Assembly: GCA_951213105.1 (NCBI GenBank)
Contig: OX578142.1
Location: 119,082,854 to 119,146,853, forward strand
Origin: Amaurobius ferox
Lineage: Eukaryota; Arthropoda; Arachnida; Araneae; Amaurobiidae
DNA length: 64,000 nucleotides
Direction: 5' to 3'
The position numbers and the translations under genes are program-made. Of the stretch, positions 38,631 to 50,104 are shown one piece after another. The notes under the pieces are model-generated. The model was not told the DNA's origin, ran no database searches, and was given only the letters and a program-made list of their open reading frames with translations. Numbering within the stretch: position 1 is the first letter of the stretch; each line of letters begins with the position of its first letter.

Positions 38631-39081
38631 CGGAGTGGTAGAAAATAAATTTAATTGCTCTATTTGAAAAAAAAAAAAAAAAAAAAAAAGTAAAACTTTG
38701 GCTTTGTGCTTTTTCAGGGTGTAAGTTATAAATTTGTGCATATTGGAAAAAAAAAAAAAAAGAGGAAAAAGTGGTATATTTGATACATATATGAGTATTT
38801 ATTGTGCAAAAATGTTTAAATGTGATTGTATGATCAAAGTAAGTGGTTTCTATTTGTATATTTGATGCATAAAAATGACAATTTGTGGGCAATATGAAAT
38901 TGAAAAATAATAAGTCTGACCCACACATATATATATATTTTGACATATGATTTTGTGTTTGATATTTTGGGGGAAATATGAGTGATTTTTATAAAAACAA
39001 TAACAAGCTCAATTCTGATAGTATTTCATATACACTTTAAGCACACAACCACAAATATTAATCGCACTGATTGTTGCATTT

Positions 39082-39114
<33 letters not shown>

Positions 39115-39119
39115 CAAAC
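38631..39119 (+). other. Leader with three poly(A) runs
   Basis: Untranslated leader between primer site and gag. It contains A-runs at about 38667-38689, 38747-38762 and 39083-39112. The last codes for poly-Lys in an upstream extension of the gag frame, which is one reason not to start gag at 38982. Confidence 0.7.
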
Positions 39120-41192
39120 ATGCCTCGTAACAAAACTGTTCGTGCTAGTAGAAGCACTGATTCCTCATCACAGACTGGAGCTAATGCTCGTGTGCCTTCA
39201 CGCTCTCCTCCCCGACTCTCTCCAAATTCTGGAAGATCTGTGTCGGTTAGTGCAAGTTCAAGAAAAACCAAAACAAACTCAGTCTCCTCACAATTTATAA
39301 ACACTATCCCTGATTTTTCTGGTTCTCCAAATGAATCATTTGTGGACTTTCTCGATAAATTTGACTTGGTGGCAAAACATGCTGAGTGGTCAAACATAGA
39401 TAAAATTTTCATATTGAAACTGAAATTAAAAAATCAGGCTGAAAGATTAATTAAGGGAATCCCTCGCCTTAATCACAGTGAAAACTTTGGTGAACTGATC
39501 CTTGCTTTGAAGGAGCAATTTGAAACAAAAGAAGATATTGCCAAAAAAGTAGAAAATTTAGTAAACCTGAAACAGAAGCATAATGAAACAATTAGGCAGT
39601 TTGCCTTGAGAATTGAAGCGGACTCTTTTCGAGCGTTTCCGGAAGAGTTATGCAACTCTGGTGAAAATTCGCTGAGAACTGCAATTCTGAAAAATTCCTT
39701 CATAAAAGGATTAAAGATGATTATCCGAAAAGCTGTATGTGCGGCGAATCCACAAACATTTGAAGCTGCAAAACAGGTCGCTATCTTGCATGAAGAAATC
39801 CTGAATGAAAGCTCGGACTGTGTAGATGAAGAAGTTACTCTTACTGTGTCGAAGAGAAGAAAACATGAAGAAGAACTGGAAAATTTAAAAACTAAATTAA
39901 AAGAAAAGAAAACTGAGTATGAAGCTTTGAAGAAGAGGTTTGAAGAAAATGCTGCGAAAAGAAAAGAAAAACTTTCATTTTTAAGAGAAGAAATTGACAG
40001 AAGCAACAGAAGCTTTGAGGACAGTTTGAATACGCCCTCTACAAGTAAATATAACGAAGAAGAATTCGCGGAAGAAAAGTTTGAGAATATTGTTCCAAAA
40101 AAGAAATCCAGACCTTCAACTTCTTTTCAAACTTCAACTCCATACAAAAGCATAGGAAACAGAAGTCTAGTAAATCAAAGAGGAATTCCAGCTGCCTCGA
40201 GAAGAAACGAATGGAGAAATGGGAATACTTATCAAAATTATAAATCCAAAAGAAGTTTCCGATATTTTAGAAGACCATTTGAAAACACATATAGAGGAAA
40301 TCAAAATAATTATAGAAGAAACTATTCAAACCAATTTCAAAATCGTTATGATAATTATAAATTTGCAACTTTCAATCAAAATAAAAGAAATAATTATGGA
40401 AGAGGAAATTATCCAAATTTTGGTAATAGAAGATATTTCAATAGACAAAATTACAACAATCAGACTTCCTTCCAATATAATCCTAGTAGACCGAACCTTG
40501 AAACTAATTCAATGGTTGACTTTGATACTCCTTGTATCAATGCTTTTCCGATTATAACAGTGTTTGTTGGTAATACAGAATTGAATGCTTTGATTGATTC
40601 GGGAAGTTCAATTAACATAATTTACGAAAGCTCTCTTCAAAATATTCCTCCAGAAAATTATCGAATAAAACATACCTCTACAATTTTGAGGGGAATTTCC
40701 AATCAAAATATTTTGGTAGAAAGAAAAGTATCCTTTCCTATTGCAATTGCTAACGAAAGAAGTGAAATCGAGTGTTGTGTCCTGGACATTCCTGCTCCCA
40801 AAAATTACAATATGATTTTAGGAAGTGTTTTCCTAAACAAAAAGGAAGTGACAATAAGTTACAAATACAAACGAGTCAATTTTAAATTTTGCAGTATTCC
40901 TTTTGTGGAAACAAGTACATCACAAACGACTGCAGTGGTATCAGAAGAAATGAAAGAATGCAACACGATTAGTCACTTACAGTTTGATACAAATTATGAC
41001 ACACAGTATTTAAAAGACATTGATCTTAGAAACAACAATAACAGTTTTTGTGAAAATTTCAGAAATGATTATTTGAATGTACAAAATGAATTCCATGACA
41101 TTGATTTTAGAGATCTGTGTATAAATGAAAATAGTGAGTTTAACAGTAGTAATCCTATAATGCAAAGTGTAAGCAAACTAACAAGACCTTAA
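39120..41192 (+). CDS. gag: Gag with aspartic protease
   Basis: 690 codons, starting at ATG 39120 (MPRNKTVRAS). The frame is open upstream to 38982 but that extension runs through a poly(A)-encoded Lys tract and is probably untranslated. Domains: Ser-rich N-terminus, Gag core (about residues 55-260, with FINTIPDFSGSPNESFVDFL and LVNLKQKHNETIRQFALRIE), a charged coiled coil (about 270-340), and an Arg/Asn-rich nucleic-acid-binding region (about 400-470) instead of CCHC zinc knuckles. A retropepsin-like protease follows, with ALIDSGSSINI at about residue 490 and the paired MILGSVFL block near residue 570. Gag ends 56 bases before the first pol ATG; the pol frame overlaps gag over 41153-41192 in the -1 frame. 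Confidence 0.93.
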   Translation: MPRNKTVRASRSTDSSSQTGANARVPSRSPPRLSPNSGRSVSVSASSRKTKTNSVSSQFINTIPDFSGSPNESFVDFLDKFDLVAKHAEWSNIDKIFILKLKLKNQAERLIKGIPRLNHSENFGELILALKEQFETKEDIAKKVENLVNLKQKHNETIRQFALRIEADSFRAFPEELCNSGENSLRTAILKNSFIKGLKMIIRKAVCAANPQTFEAAKQVAILHEEILNESSDCVDEEVTLTVSKRRKHEEELENLKTKLKEKKTEYEALKKRFEENAAKRKEKLSFLREEIDRSNRSFEDSLNTPSTSKYNEEEFAEEKFENIVPKKKSRPSTSFQTSTPYKSIGNRSLVNQRGIPAASRRNEWRNGNTYQNYKSKRSFRYFRRPFENTYRGNQNNYRRNYSNQFQNRYDNYKFATFNQNKRNNYGRGNYPNFGNRRYFNRQNYNNQTSFQYNPSRPNLETNSMVDFDTPCINAFPIITVFVGNTELNALIDSGSSINIIYESSLQNIPPENYRIKHTSTILRGISNQNILVERKVSFPIAIANERSEIECCVLDIPAPKNYNMILGSVFLNKKEVTISYKYKRVNFKFCSIPFVETSTSQTTAVVSEEMKECNTISHLQFDTNYDTQYLKDIDLRNNNNSFCENFRNDYLNVQNEFHDIDFRDLCINENSEFNSSNPIMQSVSKLTRP

Positions 41193-44100
41193 CCGTTTCA
41201 AATATCTGTGATAATGATGTCAGTGAAATTACAAGTTCAGATTGTGATATGAATTCCTTAAATACAAGTTCTTTTTGCCAAGAGAAGAGAAAAATACAGC
41301 CAAAAGAGAATTTAAATTTTGCTAAAGCATACCAGAAATGCATTTTGAAACCTATGGAAGAGTCATTCATAAAAGTCAAAATTGATTCAAAATTTGAAAA
41401 AAATTCTACAATTTTATTAGAGCCTAGAGATGTCAGTGAATGTTCCACTGAACAAAATTATTTTTTAGCAAGAGCTGTATATAAGGTGACAAAAGATGAT
41501 TTTATATATGCGCGAGTGGCTAATCCTTCAAAAGAAAAAATAAATATTAACAAAGGAATGAAATTGGGTATAATTAGCCATGTGCAAGAGACAAATTTAT
41601 CTGAAGTAAATAGTGTGGATGAACAACATAAAGAAAACAACGAGATATTTGAAGTATGGGGTGGTGACTTTGATTTAAAACATATAAATGGCATGCAGAA
41701 AAAATTGTTACAAAATTTGTTAAATAAATACAGAAATGTCTTTGCCAAGTCTGTTAATGAGATAACAGGCTGCGACACCATTTTGCATAAAATTAATTTA
41801 AATTCAAATATTCCAATTAGACAGAAACCTTACCGTGTGCCTCATCACCTGCAGAAAGAGTTATCAAAACAAACCAATGAGCTCTTGAACGCCAAAATTA
41901 TCCAACCAAGCACCTCTCCTTATAACACACCTGTGTTATTTGTGAAGAAACCTGATGGTTCATATAGGCTGGTGGCTGATTATCGAAAATTAAACAATCT
42001 GACAATTAGCGAAGTGTTTCCAATTCCAAATATAGCTGAGTTGATTGACAAACTTTCTGGTGCTACATACTTTAGCACACTTGATTTGACCTCTGGATTT
42101 TACCAACTATGCCTTCATCCAGATGATTATGAAAAGCCTGCCTTTTCAACACCCGATGGTCACTTTGAGTGGCTTAGAACTCCTTTTGGGCTGAAAAATG
42201 CGCCTGCATCATTTCAAAGACTTATGTCGCTTGTTTTGGCTGGAATCTCAGGAATATATATCGATGACATAATAGTCGCTTCTCGCTCTTTTGAAGAACA
42301 CTTAAAGAAATTGGAAGAGATTTTCAGAAGATTAGGAAAACATGGTTTGAAATTGAAGCCTTTCAAGTGTCATTTTTTTAGGAAAACCCTTGGTTTCCTT
42401 GTGTCTGAAGGAAAAGTGCAACCTGACCCTCACAATGTTGAAGTAGTTGAAAATTTTAAAATTCCAAAATCAGTGAAAAATGTGAGGCAGTTCCTTGGTC
42501 TCACAGGGTTTTACAGGAAGTTTATCAAAAACTATGCAGAAATATCAGTTCCTTTAACCAAAATTTTAAAAACAAAAAACAAGGACAACAAAAAGAAATT
42601 TGTTTGGTCAGATGATGCTCAGAAATCCTTCGATATTCTTAAGGAAAAACTCTTATCTAAACCAATATTGAATCTCCCTGATTTTAACAAACCATTTGTG
42701 CTACACACTGATGCTTCGAATCAGTCCTTGGGTGGTTTTCTTTCCCAAGCTGATGAAAATGGAGATTATCACCCTATTTCTTACGCGAGTCGAAAGTTAA
42801 ATGATGCTGAACAAAAGTACAGCGTGGTGGAAAGAGAAGCACTTGCTGTCGTATGGGCTACAAATTACTATAAACATTACCTGATTGGAAAACACTTTAC
42901 TATTTTTTGCGACCAAAGCTCTCTCTCCTTCATATTTAAATTGAAAGACCCTACTTCCAGACTTGCAAGGTGGATTGCTTCATTAACACAATTTGATTAT
43001 GAAATCATGCATAAGCCAGGAAAGGCAAATGTAGTAGCCGACTACTTGTCAAGAAATGTCAATGATTGTGCAAACCCAGTGAATGTTGTTCCTAACAACA
43101 GATTTGTGTCTAAATACAAAGTTATCAATAATGCAAAGAAACAAAATTCTCCTAATTTAGTATCAAAAATTCCTAGTGTCAACAATAACAATATTCATGA
43201 GAATTTGAGTGAAAGTGTTTTTGGAAATTTAAATGAAAATCAAACTAATGAAATTTGTGTTGTGGATAATAATTTAAATGATCAACAAGATATGCAAAAT
43301 GACAACAACATGCCAATTAAAGAGTTTGAACAAATTTCTGCACATCCAACTTTACTTGTAAGAATAAAAAATGCTCAGAAATCTGATTCCAGATGTAACA
43401 AGATCATAGATTGCTTAGAAAAGAATATTATGCCATACCCTCAGAGTCTAGTCTTTTTTCGAAAAGATGATACCTTATGGTGCACCCACAAGAATCCGAA
43501 GTTGAGACACCAATACCAAGAGAGAATTGTTGTTCCTCAAGAACTTGTGTCAGAAATACTTTGGTTGCATCATGATTGTCCCACTTATGCTCACTGCGGT
43601 TTTAGAAGGACTTTAGCTTCTATTAGTCGTAAATACTATTGGACAGGGATGTACTCCCAGACAAGTAACTATGTGTCGTCGTGTGAAATCTGTGTCATCA
43701 ATAGAGGCTACAAAAACAATAAAGCTCCAATCCAGAGATTTTCGAAATCAAGTTATCCATTTCAACGGGTCGCAATGGACTGTGTTGGACCCTTGCCTAC
43801 CTCTTATTCAGGAAAAAAATACATCTTGGTGATTACCGATTACTTCACTCGATGGCCTGAAGCGTACCCACTCGCTTCTATAAAGACTGATGACATTTTG
43901 CAGTGCCTAGAACATTTTATAGCACAGCATGGTATACCTCAATTTATGGTCACAGATTGTGGTTCGAATTTTTTATCAAGATCTGCGAAAAGTTTTTATG
44001 AAAAATTAGGTATTAGTAAATCTACTACAAGTCCATATCATCCTAGCTCAGATGGCTGTGTCGAGCGTCTCAATGGAACTCTCCTCAGGTCATTAAAAAA

Positions 44101-45007
44101 CATTACTTATGATGATAAAAATAATTGGGACAGATTGATCCAATTTGCACTTTTGGCTCATCGGAATGCAATTCATGCCTCCACAGGTGAATCTCCTGCA
44201 TACTTAGTCTATGGAAGAGATTTGACGGTTCCCAATACACTCATTTCCGGTTTTAAAATCCCTACATACGACTCTACATATGAATACGGTGAAGATCTAC
44301 AATTTCGATTGAAAAAAATGTATGACTTGGTTAAGAGAAATTTAGAAAAAGCAGAAAACTCACAAATATCACAACAACATAAGAAAGCTAAGCAACCTGA
44401 AATCAAAATTGGTGATTTGGTTTACTTGTATACGCCTCATTTGCCCCAGGGACAGTCGAAGAAACTAAGCTCTTTTAATAAAGGACCCTTTCGTGTGATT
44501 AAGCAAACATCACCAGTGAATTTCTTGATACAACACATAATGAATCCGAAGAATGAACAATTGGTCCATGTGAATAGACTTACTTTATTACCTCCTAGAA
44601 GGAAGGAACTTCAAAAATTTACTCAACAAAAAAAGGCTGGAAGTGAAAGTGTAAATCCAAAACAAAATAACTCTTCATCCAATATTCAATCTAGAAAAGA
44701 TACAGTGATCCTGAAGCCATGTTTATCTAACCCAGCTAACAAACAAAAAACAAAAGAATCTGTAAAAAGAGTTAGATTTAACCTTCCTGCTCCTGTGAAT
44801 CCTTCTGTTCCTGGAAAACAGTCAAATTTTCATGCTGATGCAAACCGACAAATTTTTACAAGAGTGAATTCAAATCCTAACATTAGGAAAAGCAGAGTTA
44901 TTTACAATAACAGTTACTCACCACAACAAAAACAAAATGTTTTCAATGCAAACAGAAGTACAAAAACACCATACAATTTGAGAGCATATAATAATAGATT
45001 TTATTAA
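41153..45007 (+). CDS. pol: Pol: reverse transcriptase, RNase H, integrase
   Basis: Open from 41153 to the stop at 45005-45007. The first ATG is at 41249 (1,252 codons from there). The open stretch overlaps the end of gag in the -1 frame by 40 nt, so expression by -1 frameshifting is plausible, though I see no canonical slippery heptamer. RT motifs: QKPYRVPHHL, FVKKPDGSYRLVADYRKLN, FSTLDLTSGFYQL, TPFGLKNAPASFQRLM and GIYIDDIIV (about residue 337, YIDD). RNase H: VLHTDASNQSLGGFL (about 486) and CDQSSLSFI. Integrase: an H-H-C-C zinc motif beginning HHDCPTYAH, then MDCVGPLP, TDCGSNFLS and GCVERLNGT, so the D-D-E triad is intact. The C-terminus is basic and Asn-rich. Confidence 0.95.
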   Translation, partial: SYNAKCKQTNKTLTVSNICDNDVSEITSSDCDMNSLNTSSFCQEKRKIQPKENLNFAKAYQKCILKPMEESFIKVKIDSKFEKNSTILLEPRDVSECSTEQNYFLARAVYKVTKDDFIYARVANPSKEKININKGMKLGIISHVQETNLSEVNSVDEQHKENNEIFEVWGGDFDLKHINGMQKKLLQNLLNKYRNVFAKSVNEITGCDTILHKINLNSNIPIRQKPYRVPHHLQKELSKQTNELLNAKIIQPSTSPYNTPVLFVKKPDGSYRLVADYRKLNNLTISEVFPIPNIAELIDKLSGATYFSTLDLTSGFYQLCLHPDDYEKPAFSTPDGHFEWLRTPFGLKNAPASFQRLMSLVLAGISGIYIDDIIVASRSFEEHLKKLEEIFRRLGKHGLKLKPFKCHFFRKTLGFLVSEGKVQPDPHNVEVVENFKIPKSVKNVRQFLGLTGFYRKFIKNYAEISVPLTKILKTKNKDNKKKFVWSDDAQKSFDILKEKLLSKPILNLPDFNKPFVLHTDASNQSLGGFLSQADENGDYHPISYASRKLNDAEQKYSVVEREALAVVWATNYYKHYLIGKHFTIFCDQSSLSFIFKLKDPTSRLARWIASLTQFDYEIMHKPGKANVVADYLSRNVNDCANPVNVVPNNRFVSKYKVINNAKKQNSPNLVSKIPSVNNNNIHENLSESVFGNLNENQTNEICVVDNNLNDQQDMQNDNNMPIKEFEQISAHPTLLVRIKNAQKSDSRCNKIIDCLEKNIMPYPQSLVFFRKDDTLWCTHKNPKLRHQYQERIVVPQELVSEILWLHHDCPTYAHCGFRRTLASISRKYYWTGMYSQTSNYVSSCEICVINRGYKNNKAPIQRFSKSSYPFQRVAMDCVGPLPTSYSGKKYILVITDYFTRWPEAYPLASIKTDDILQCLEHFIAQHGIPQFMVTDCGSNFLSRSAKSFYEKLGISKSTTSPYHPSSDGCVERLNGTLLRSLKNITYDDKNNWDRLIQFALLAHRNAIHASTGESPAYLVYGRDLTVPNTLISGFKIPTYDSTYEYGEDLQFRLKKMYDLVKRNLEKAENSQISQQHKKAKQPEIKIGDLVYLYTPHLPQGQSKKLSSFNKGPFRVIKQTSPVNFLIQHIMNPKNEQLVHVNRLTLLPPRRKELQKFTQQKKAGSESVNPKQNNSSSNIQSRKDTVILKPCLSNPANKQKTKESVKRVRFNLPAPVNPSVPGKQSNFHADANRQIFTRVNSNPNIRKSRVIYNNSYSPQQKQNVFNANRSTKTPYNLRAYNNRFY

Positions 45008-47240
45008 ATAAGTTTCACATTTTTCAAAAAAAAAATTCTCAATTATAAAAGAAATTATTGTTCAGATACATTTTATTTATTTGGTGATTGTTTATTATGT
45101 TACTTTCCAACCATTATCTTTTAAAATTAATAGTCAATTTTTGAAAAAAAAAAATAAATAAAAGTGTCTTGATAATTCAGTAAAATGTTGTTACACATAT
45201 GTTAATTGAAATGTTGAAATATTTGATGTGTTTGTTGTGAAACTTAACTTGGTGGTGTAAATTAAAATTTATAACTGATTTAAATGATTTTCATAAATGT
45301 TTTGAGCAACTCTCATCTTGAACTCTATTGAACTTTAAAATTTTCTGAGAGAATTTGCTCTGCCTGTTGGTGTTTGGCTGATTTGTCTAAAAATGATATT
45401 TTGATAATTTATTCTGATGTTGTGATGTTTTTCACAAAATTTTGTCTTATTAAACAAATGAAATTAAGTTAAAAGAAAGAAAATTTGTTGTTAATTACAA
45501 AAATAATTTTAAAAATTTACTGTTTGAAAATAATTTTATTGAAAGTTTAAATGTTTTGAGTTGTGAATAACTGTGATTTCAGTTAATTAATGAATAATAA
45601 GAGTATATGACATTTGAAAAAAAATATATATATATATAATTTCTTTGACAAACGGAAATTGATTTTGAGACTGAGAGAGATGAATTGATTTTGGCCTGAA
45701 AATTTTTGAAATTGATGAATTTGATTTTCTTTGAATTCCTGTATACATATTTTTTTTTCCGTGCCTGATGTTTTCTGCCACACATTTTAGTTAGTCATCA
45801 ATGGAATGGAACCTTTGCTGCAACAACCTTTTGGAAAACTTCTGGTGTACACAAAGAGATACACTTATCACGAGCCTGGAAGAAGATGCACGCTGGCAAA
45901 TTAATTGTCCGACCCGTGCGGTGTTGATTGGAACCAGAGATGACGACTGCTTTCTACTCCCACTAGATGCGGATCGGAAGCCTGACCAGTGGGAAACTGA
46001 AGTTGATGAAGGAAGGATGTTGGAAGTCGCCGTGGACAGCTCACTGCTGTGAGTCTCTTCAAAAATTTTTTACATTGAAGATATTGAATTGAGGGGCGCG
46101 ATCTCTGTGACTGATTTCTGCTGCGTGGATCCTGCGCGCGGGTAATTTTTTTTTTGTTTTCACACTCCCTTTTGTTCTGGCATCCCGACTACTGTCCCGC
46201 CAGATGTGTGTTTTTGGATAGGCCATCTTCACTTACAGTACATAACTGACGGAATTTCTTTGGAGTCAAATTTTTTCTCACTCGTTCTCTCTCTCAGTGC
46301 TCATTGTTTGTTGGTGATATTTGAAATGTGATCACATGTACTTAATTGAAACATACATTTATTTTGGAAAACATACATTTATTTTGAGAAACTTACATTT
46401 AATTGGAAAAATACATGTATTTTGGAAGATGTAAATTGATTTTGAAAATTGTTTTGAGAACATATAATTATTTCGAGAATTTAATAAGTTAAGAATTGAA
46501 GTTAAATTCATGATGAAACTATGCATAGTGATAATGATAATGAAAATATTAAAAGTTGAATTGATGATAATAGTAATATTAGAAATGAAAATGATTTTTG
46601 TAAATGTAATACAAAAGAACTTTAAAGTGAATTTAAAGTGAGAAAAGTTGAATGAGTAAAGAGAACTCATTTGTTTGTTTGTTTCATGAAATATATTTAA
46701 TCTCATTGTGTTGTTATAAATTAGTGTTTATTTTATTGTGGTCACTTAGTGTATTGAAAGTGACATTGTTGTTTGATATAGTTGTTTTCATCTTGCATCA
46801 TATTATTAGTACATATATTCATATCATTTGTTTTCTGGAATTTAAGAATTTCGGAAATTGAAATTTTGCTGTCAGGCAAAAGTGCCCTGACGTCTTCATG
46901 TATTCATGTATTTCAGTGTATTTAATGTATGTTTATATTTTGTAAAGGTTCCTTTTTGCTGTTGGGACGTCTTTTTGTCAACGTTTGGCCCTTTTTGGTC
47001 TTTGCCCTGAAAGTGATGGGTGTACTGCCTGTGCATCCGGATCTTCAGGTGGGATGTGTGTGGACGCATACATTTCCCTTCTTCAAAATTTCTGCTAAAT
47101 TGCTGACTCAGTAGAAATTGTTCTCTGAGTTGGTGTTACACTTAAAGGTTCCTAGTATTCCTGTGTAAATGTTAAAGTTGTGTATGTGTGTGAGATAAAA
47201 AAAAAAAAAAATTCTCACTGGTTCGAAATTTTTTCCTCCC
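45008..47240 (+). other. Retrotransposon 3' region, no convincing gene
   Basis: 2.2 kb of AT-rich sequence between pol and the polypurine tract. One plus-strand frame of 83 codons (45801-46052, MEWNLCCNNLLENFW...) has balanced composition but no recognised similarity and no signal peptide or membrane segment. I list it only as a possible accessory ORF. No env-like features seen. Confidence 0.5.
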
Positions 47241-47252
47241 AGGGGGAGGAAA
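47241..47252 (+). other. Polypurine tract
   Basis: AGGGGGAGGAAA lies immediately upstream of the 3' LTR, as required for plus-strand priming. Confidence 0.92.
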
Positions 47253-48606
47253 TGTCGTATCGCATGTATGTTCGATTCGACAGTTTGAGAAACGCGGCTT
47301 GGAAATCTCTCCTTTTCAATGCCTGCATTGTGTTAAGCCTTGTCCAGATTCATTTACGAGTGAAAGTCTAGTTTCGTTCGAGAATGTGAATTTAATGTTC
47401 TGCTGTTGTTTTTTCGCGGCGCCTGCCTCGTCTGTGGGAAGTTTTCGAAAAGCGAAACTTCTCCTCTGGTCGGCAGCCAATGGGAGAGCTTCTTGGCTGT
47501 TGTCGGGCAGTTGCAGCCGTGTTCGGGGGCTTTTTGGAGAAGAACTTTGAGAAGTTCAGATGTAAGTTTTCGGAGGAGAAAACGGAACAAAGAGAGTAGG
47601 GCCGGTGGCCCCATATTGCTGTGGATTATTGATTTTCCCAAAATCTAATCCAGGATGATGCCCGAGGAAGAAATGCACCGGGATCTGAAATTTTATTCAA
47701 AATTTAATGCTTTATTTTTCTGTTTTAGGATGTGATTTTGACCGTTGTCCGAAAATCCGGGCGTGGCTGCTTGATCGGTTGATCGGTGAATGCTGATGTC
47801 GTATACTTCAGTTAGGATATAATTTTTCGGAAATGTCCTTCAGCCATGTTTTTAAAGTTAAGATCGGATGTTCTGAAATTATGTGGATTTGGTTTATCAA
47901 CAGAACTGTAAGGTAAAATTACTAAAATTCTATTCATGAACAGTAGAACTTTGAATCATCATTCTAAGCACTGGTATAAATTTAAAGCTTATAAACTAAC
48001 GTTTCTTAATTGGATTTCATATTGAAAGTATATTGATAATTGTCTATATAGAAATTTAAATTGATAAAGATTCTAAAGAGTGTGATTGATATAATGTAAC
48101 TGAATGTTAATTTACTTTGCATAAAGTTCTCTAGTGAAAGAGATCGTATTATTTACCGAAGGTATTATTGTGAAATGGATATTGAATATTAAATTTGTTT
48201 GGAATATATATATATAAAATTTAAATGGCTTACTTAAGAATAAATATGAATATTTGGTTTAATGAGTTAAATTATTTGCACACCCTGAATTCTGTCTTTC
48301 ATTCTTCTACCCATCTGTGGACTAATGTCTCCAGACCGTAAGTACTCCTGGGTTACATGCAAGTTAATATATATGAGTTATATGTGAGTATTATAAGTGA
48401 ATTATGTGTGATTATACTGTGACGCAATGTACTGGTCTGCATATCTTCGATTCTTCTGTGCATATCGGTCGTGAGATCGGTTTCGGTTTCACTTTCGTTC
48501 GACTCCCCGCCGATTTGACTCCGGAGCCGAATCCACCGCCGATGTGACTCTGTCGTCGGGAAGGGTTCTGATGCGACACTGATCTCGTGACTCTCCCGAT
48601 GCGACA
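47253..48606 (+). repeat. 3' LTR
   Basis: 1,354 bp, the same length as the 5' LTR. It begins TGTCG and ends CGACA, so the terminal inverted pentamer is perfect here. Followed by the GTAT duplication and the PolB coding sequence. Confidence 0.97.
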
Positions 48607-48610
48607 GTAT
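48607..48610. repeat. LTR retrotransposon target duplication (right)
   Basis: GTAT, identical to 37254-37257. Confidence 0.9.
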
Positions 48611-49853
48611 CAAAATGATTTCTATTTTTTGAAATGTAAATACAAGTAGTTTTATAAGTACCACTGTATATTCCTTCATTAAAATTTTCTCTACAAAATA
48701 TAGTAATTTGTATATTTAAGAATTCTTCAAATATTTTAACATGCTCTAAATTACAAATATCTAAAGGAATTTCGCACATTTCATGTAATTATTCAGCTGA
48801 CGTTTCTTGTAATATTCTTCCTTTTTTAATATATAGAATGTCATTTTTAGTTAGTTTTTTATAGTTTAATTTTTCACATAAAAGTTCAGAATTTTGTATA
48901 GATAGAGCAACTACAATATATCTAGATAAACATATATTATCGTTATTTTCAATTTGACAAATACTCTTTTTGTTTACAATATCATCATCTTTGAGAATTT
49001 TTAGATGTTTTCCTCCGTGTGGTAATTCTATGACATGAAAATCGAATGTACATTCTTTAATATCGGATTCTTTGTATTCAATTTTATGTGTTAAAGCATG
49101 TAAATAGGTATCATAAGCCTCTCTAGTTGATATCATTTTAGGATGAAAAGGTGGACTTAATGCAGGATTGTGTACTATAATAACTACTTTTCCTTCTACT
49201 ATACCAATAGCTTTTCTAAATAAATCCTTTAAAATATGATATTGTACAGATCTAAGTTCATTGATTTCTACAATTTTATAAATATACCTATATGTGTTAT
49301 ATTTTTTAATATATTTTTGACTAATTTGAACAATTTCATAATTAGGATTAAATAAATCTTCAAGATTAACTTTTATATCTACTTTCTTTTCTTTCTTTTT
49401 TACCAATTCTCCATCTTTATATTTCAAACAAAAATAATGAAATATATTCTTAAGTTTACGCCTACTTTTAGGTTCATTAATAAATTGTTTCAATTGTTCT
49501 GTAAGATCAGGAGTAAATAATTTTTTAAGATTCACTTCGGTTTTCATCTTTTTTTCTGCTTTTGGCTTAAATTCCTTATTATCAAATTTCAAATTAAAAG
49601 AATCAAAAAACTTTTTAATTCTATTACGTTTTTCAGGTTTTTCAATAAATATGTTCTTTTTTTTCAAGTATTTTGATATATCTATATTTAATAAATCTAC
49701 TAAAACATATTTATATTCTCCAGTTTCTTTTATATATTTAATTAATAATCTAATTAAATCATCCTTCTAACAGCCTTTAGATTGTTTAATATTCAATTGT
49801 TTTACTACTTTTCTAAGCTCACCTATAGTCTTTGACTTTAAGGTGAGCTCCAT
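48607..49853 (-). pseudogene. polB: Maverick PolB, N-terminal part
   Basis: Start ATG at 49853 (MELTLKSKTIGELRKVV), overlapped by TAATAAATG. The first about 40 residues resemble a SAP-like helix pair (inference). Then a Lys-rich region and the family's N-terminal conserved stretch (KKSICQIENNDNICLSRYIV, near 48950; PLDICNLEHVKIFEEFLN near 48750). In-frame stops: TAG at about 49768 and TAA just after ETSAE at about 48788. The coding sequence is then cut by the retrotransposon at 48606 and resumes at 37257, where a stop and a frameshift follow within 60 bases. This part plus the C-terminal part totals about 4.28 kb, a normal PolB size. Confidence 0.9.
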
Positions 49854-50104
49854 TTATTATGAAACATTTTTGAAATACTTTCTCCTGGAAGATGCTTACT
49901 GTGATAAACACTTTTTAAATGTATCTTTTTGTGTGTATAGGTATATTGCATACCACATTCACATTTAATTTTTTTATATTTGATTATGGAATCACAACAT
50001 TTACAATGACTTTGGAAATAAATTTTTCCATTTATATGATATATATAAAACTCATTTACTGATTTCATAGTCAAACAGTGTATACACTTTTTTGTTAGCT
50101 CCAT
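49838..50104 (-). CDS. Small Cys-rich Maverick protein
   Basis: 88 codons from ATG 50104, itself overlapped by TAATAAATG. It has two Cys pairs in the N-terminal half (KKCIHCLTMK and CKCCDS), a third group (KCECGMQY) and two His further on, consistent with a zinc-binding domain; HNH-associated or DNA-binding roles are possible but unproven. It overlaps the PolB start by 16 bases. The C-terminal KMFHNKWS resembles the end of the next upstream protein because the gene boundary itself is duplicated (see findings). Intact frame, one of the few in this element. Confidence 0.65.
   Translation of the reverse strand: MELTKKCIHCLTMKSVNEFYIYHINGKIYFQSHCKCCDSIIKYKKIKCECGMQYTYTHKKIHLKSVYHSKHLPGESISKMFHNKWSSP

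Larger units (their letters stand above)
37258..48606 (+). mobile_element. Ty3/gypsy-type LTR retrotransposon, near-intact
   Basis: 11,349 bp inserted in the Maverick PolB gene. Layout: 1,354-bp LTR, primer binding site, leader, gag-protease ORF, pol ORF (RT, RNase H, integrase), a 2.2-kb 3' region, polypurine tract, LTR. The order RT-RNase H-integrase places it in Ty3/gypsy. Both ORFs are open and the LTRs are about 0.4 percent different by eye, so it is recent. No envelope-like ORF and no chromodomain on the integrase were seen. Confidence 0.97.

Noticed and set aside
38982..39119. Upstream extension of the gag frame from 38982
   Set aside because: It runs through a long poly(A) tract coding poly-Lys and has no conserved content; ATG 39120 is the better start.
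41153..41192. Canonical -1 slippery heptamer at the gag-pol overlap
   Set aside because: No X XXY YYZ sequence in the right phase was found; the overlap itself is reported but the mechanism is left open.
45801..46052. Envelope-like gene in the LTR retrotransposon
   Set aside because: The only plausible frame is 83 codons with no signal peptide, cleavage site or membrane anchor.
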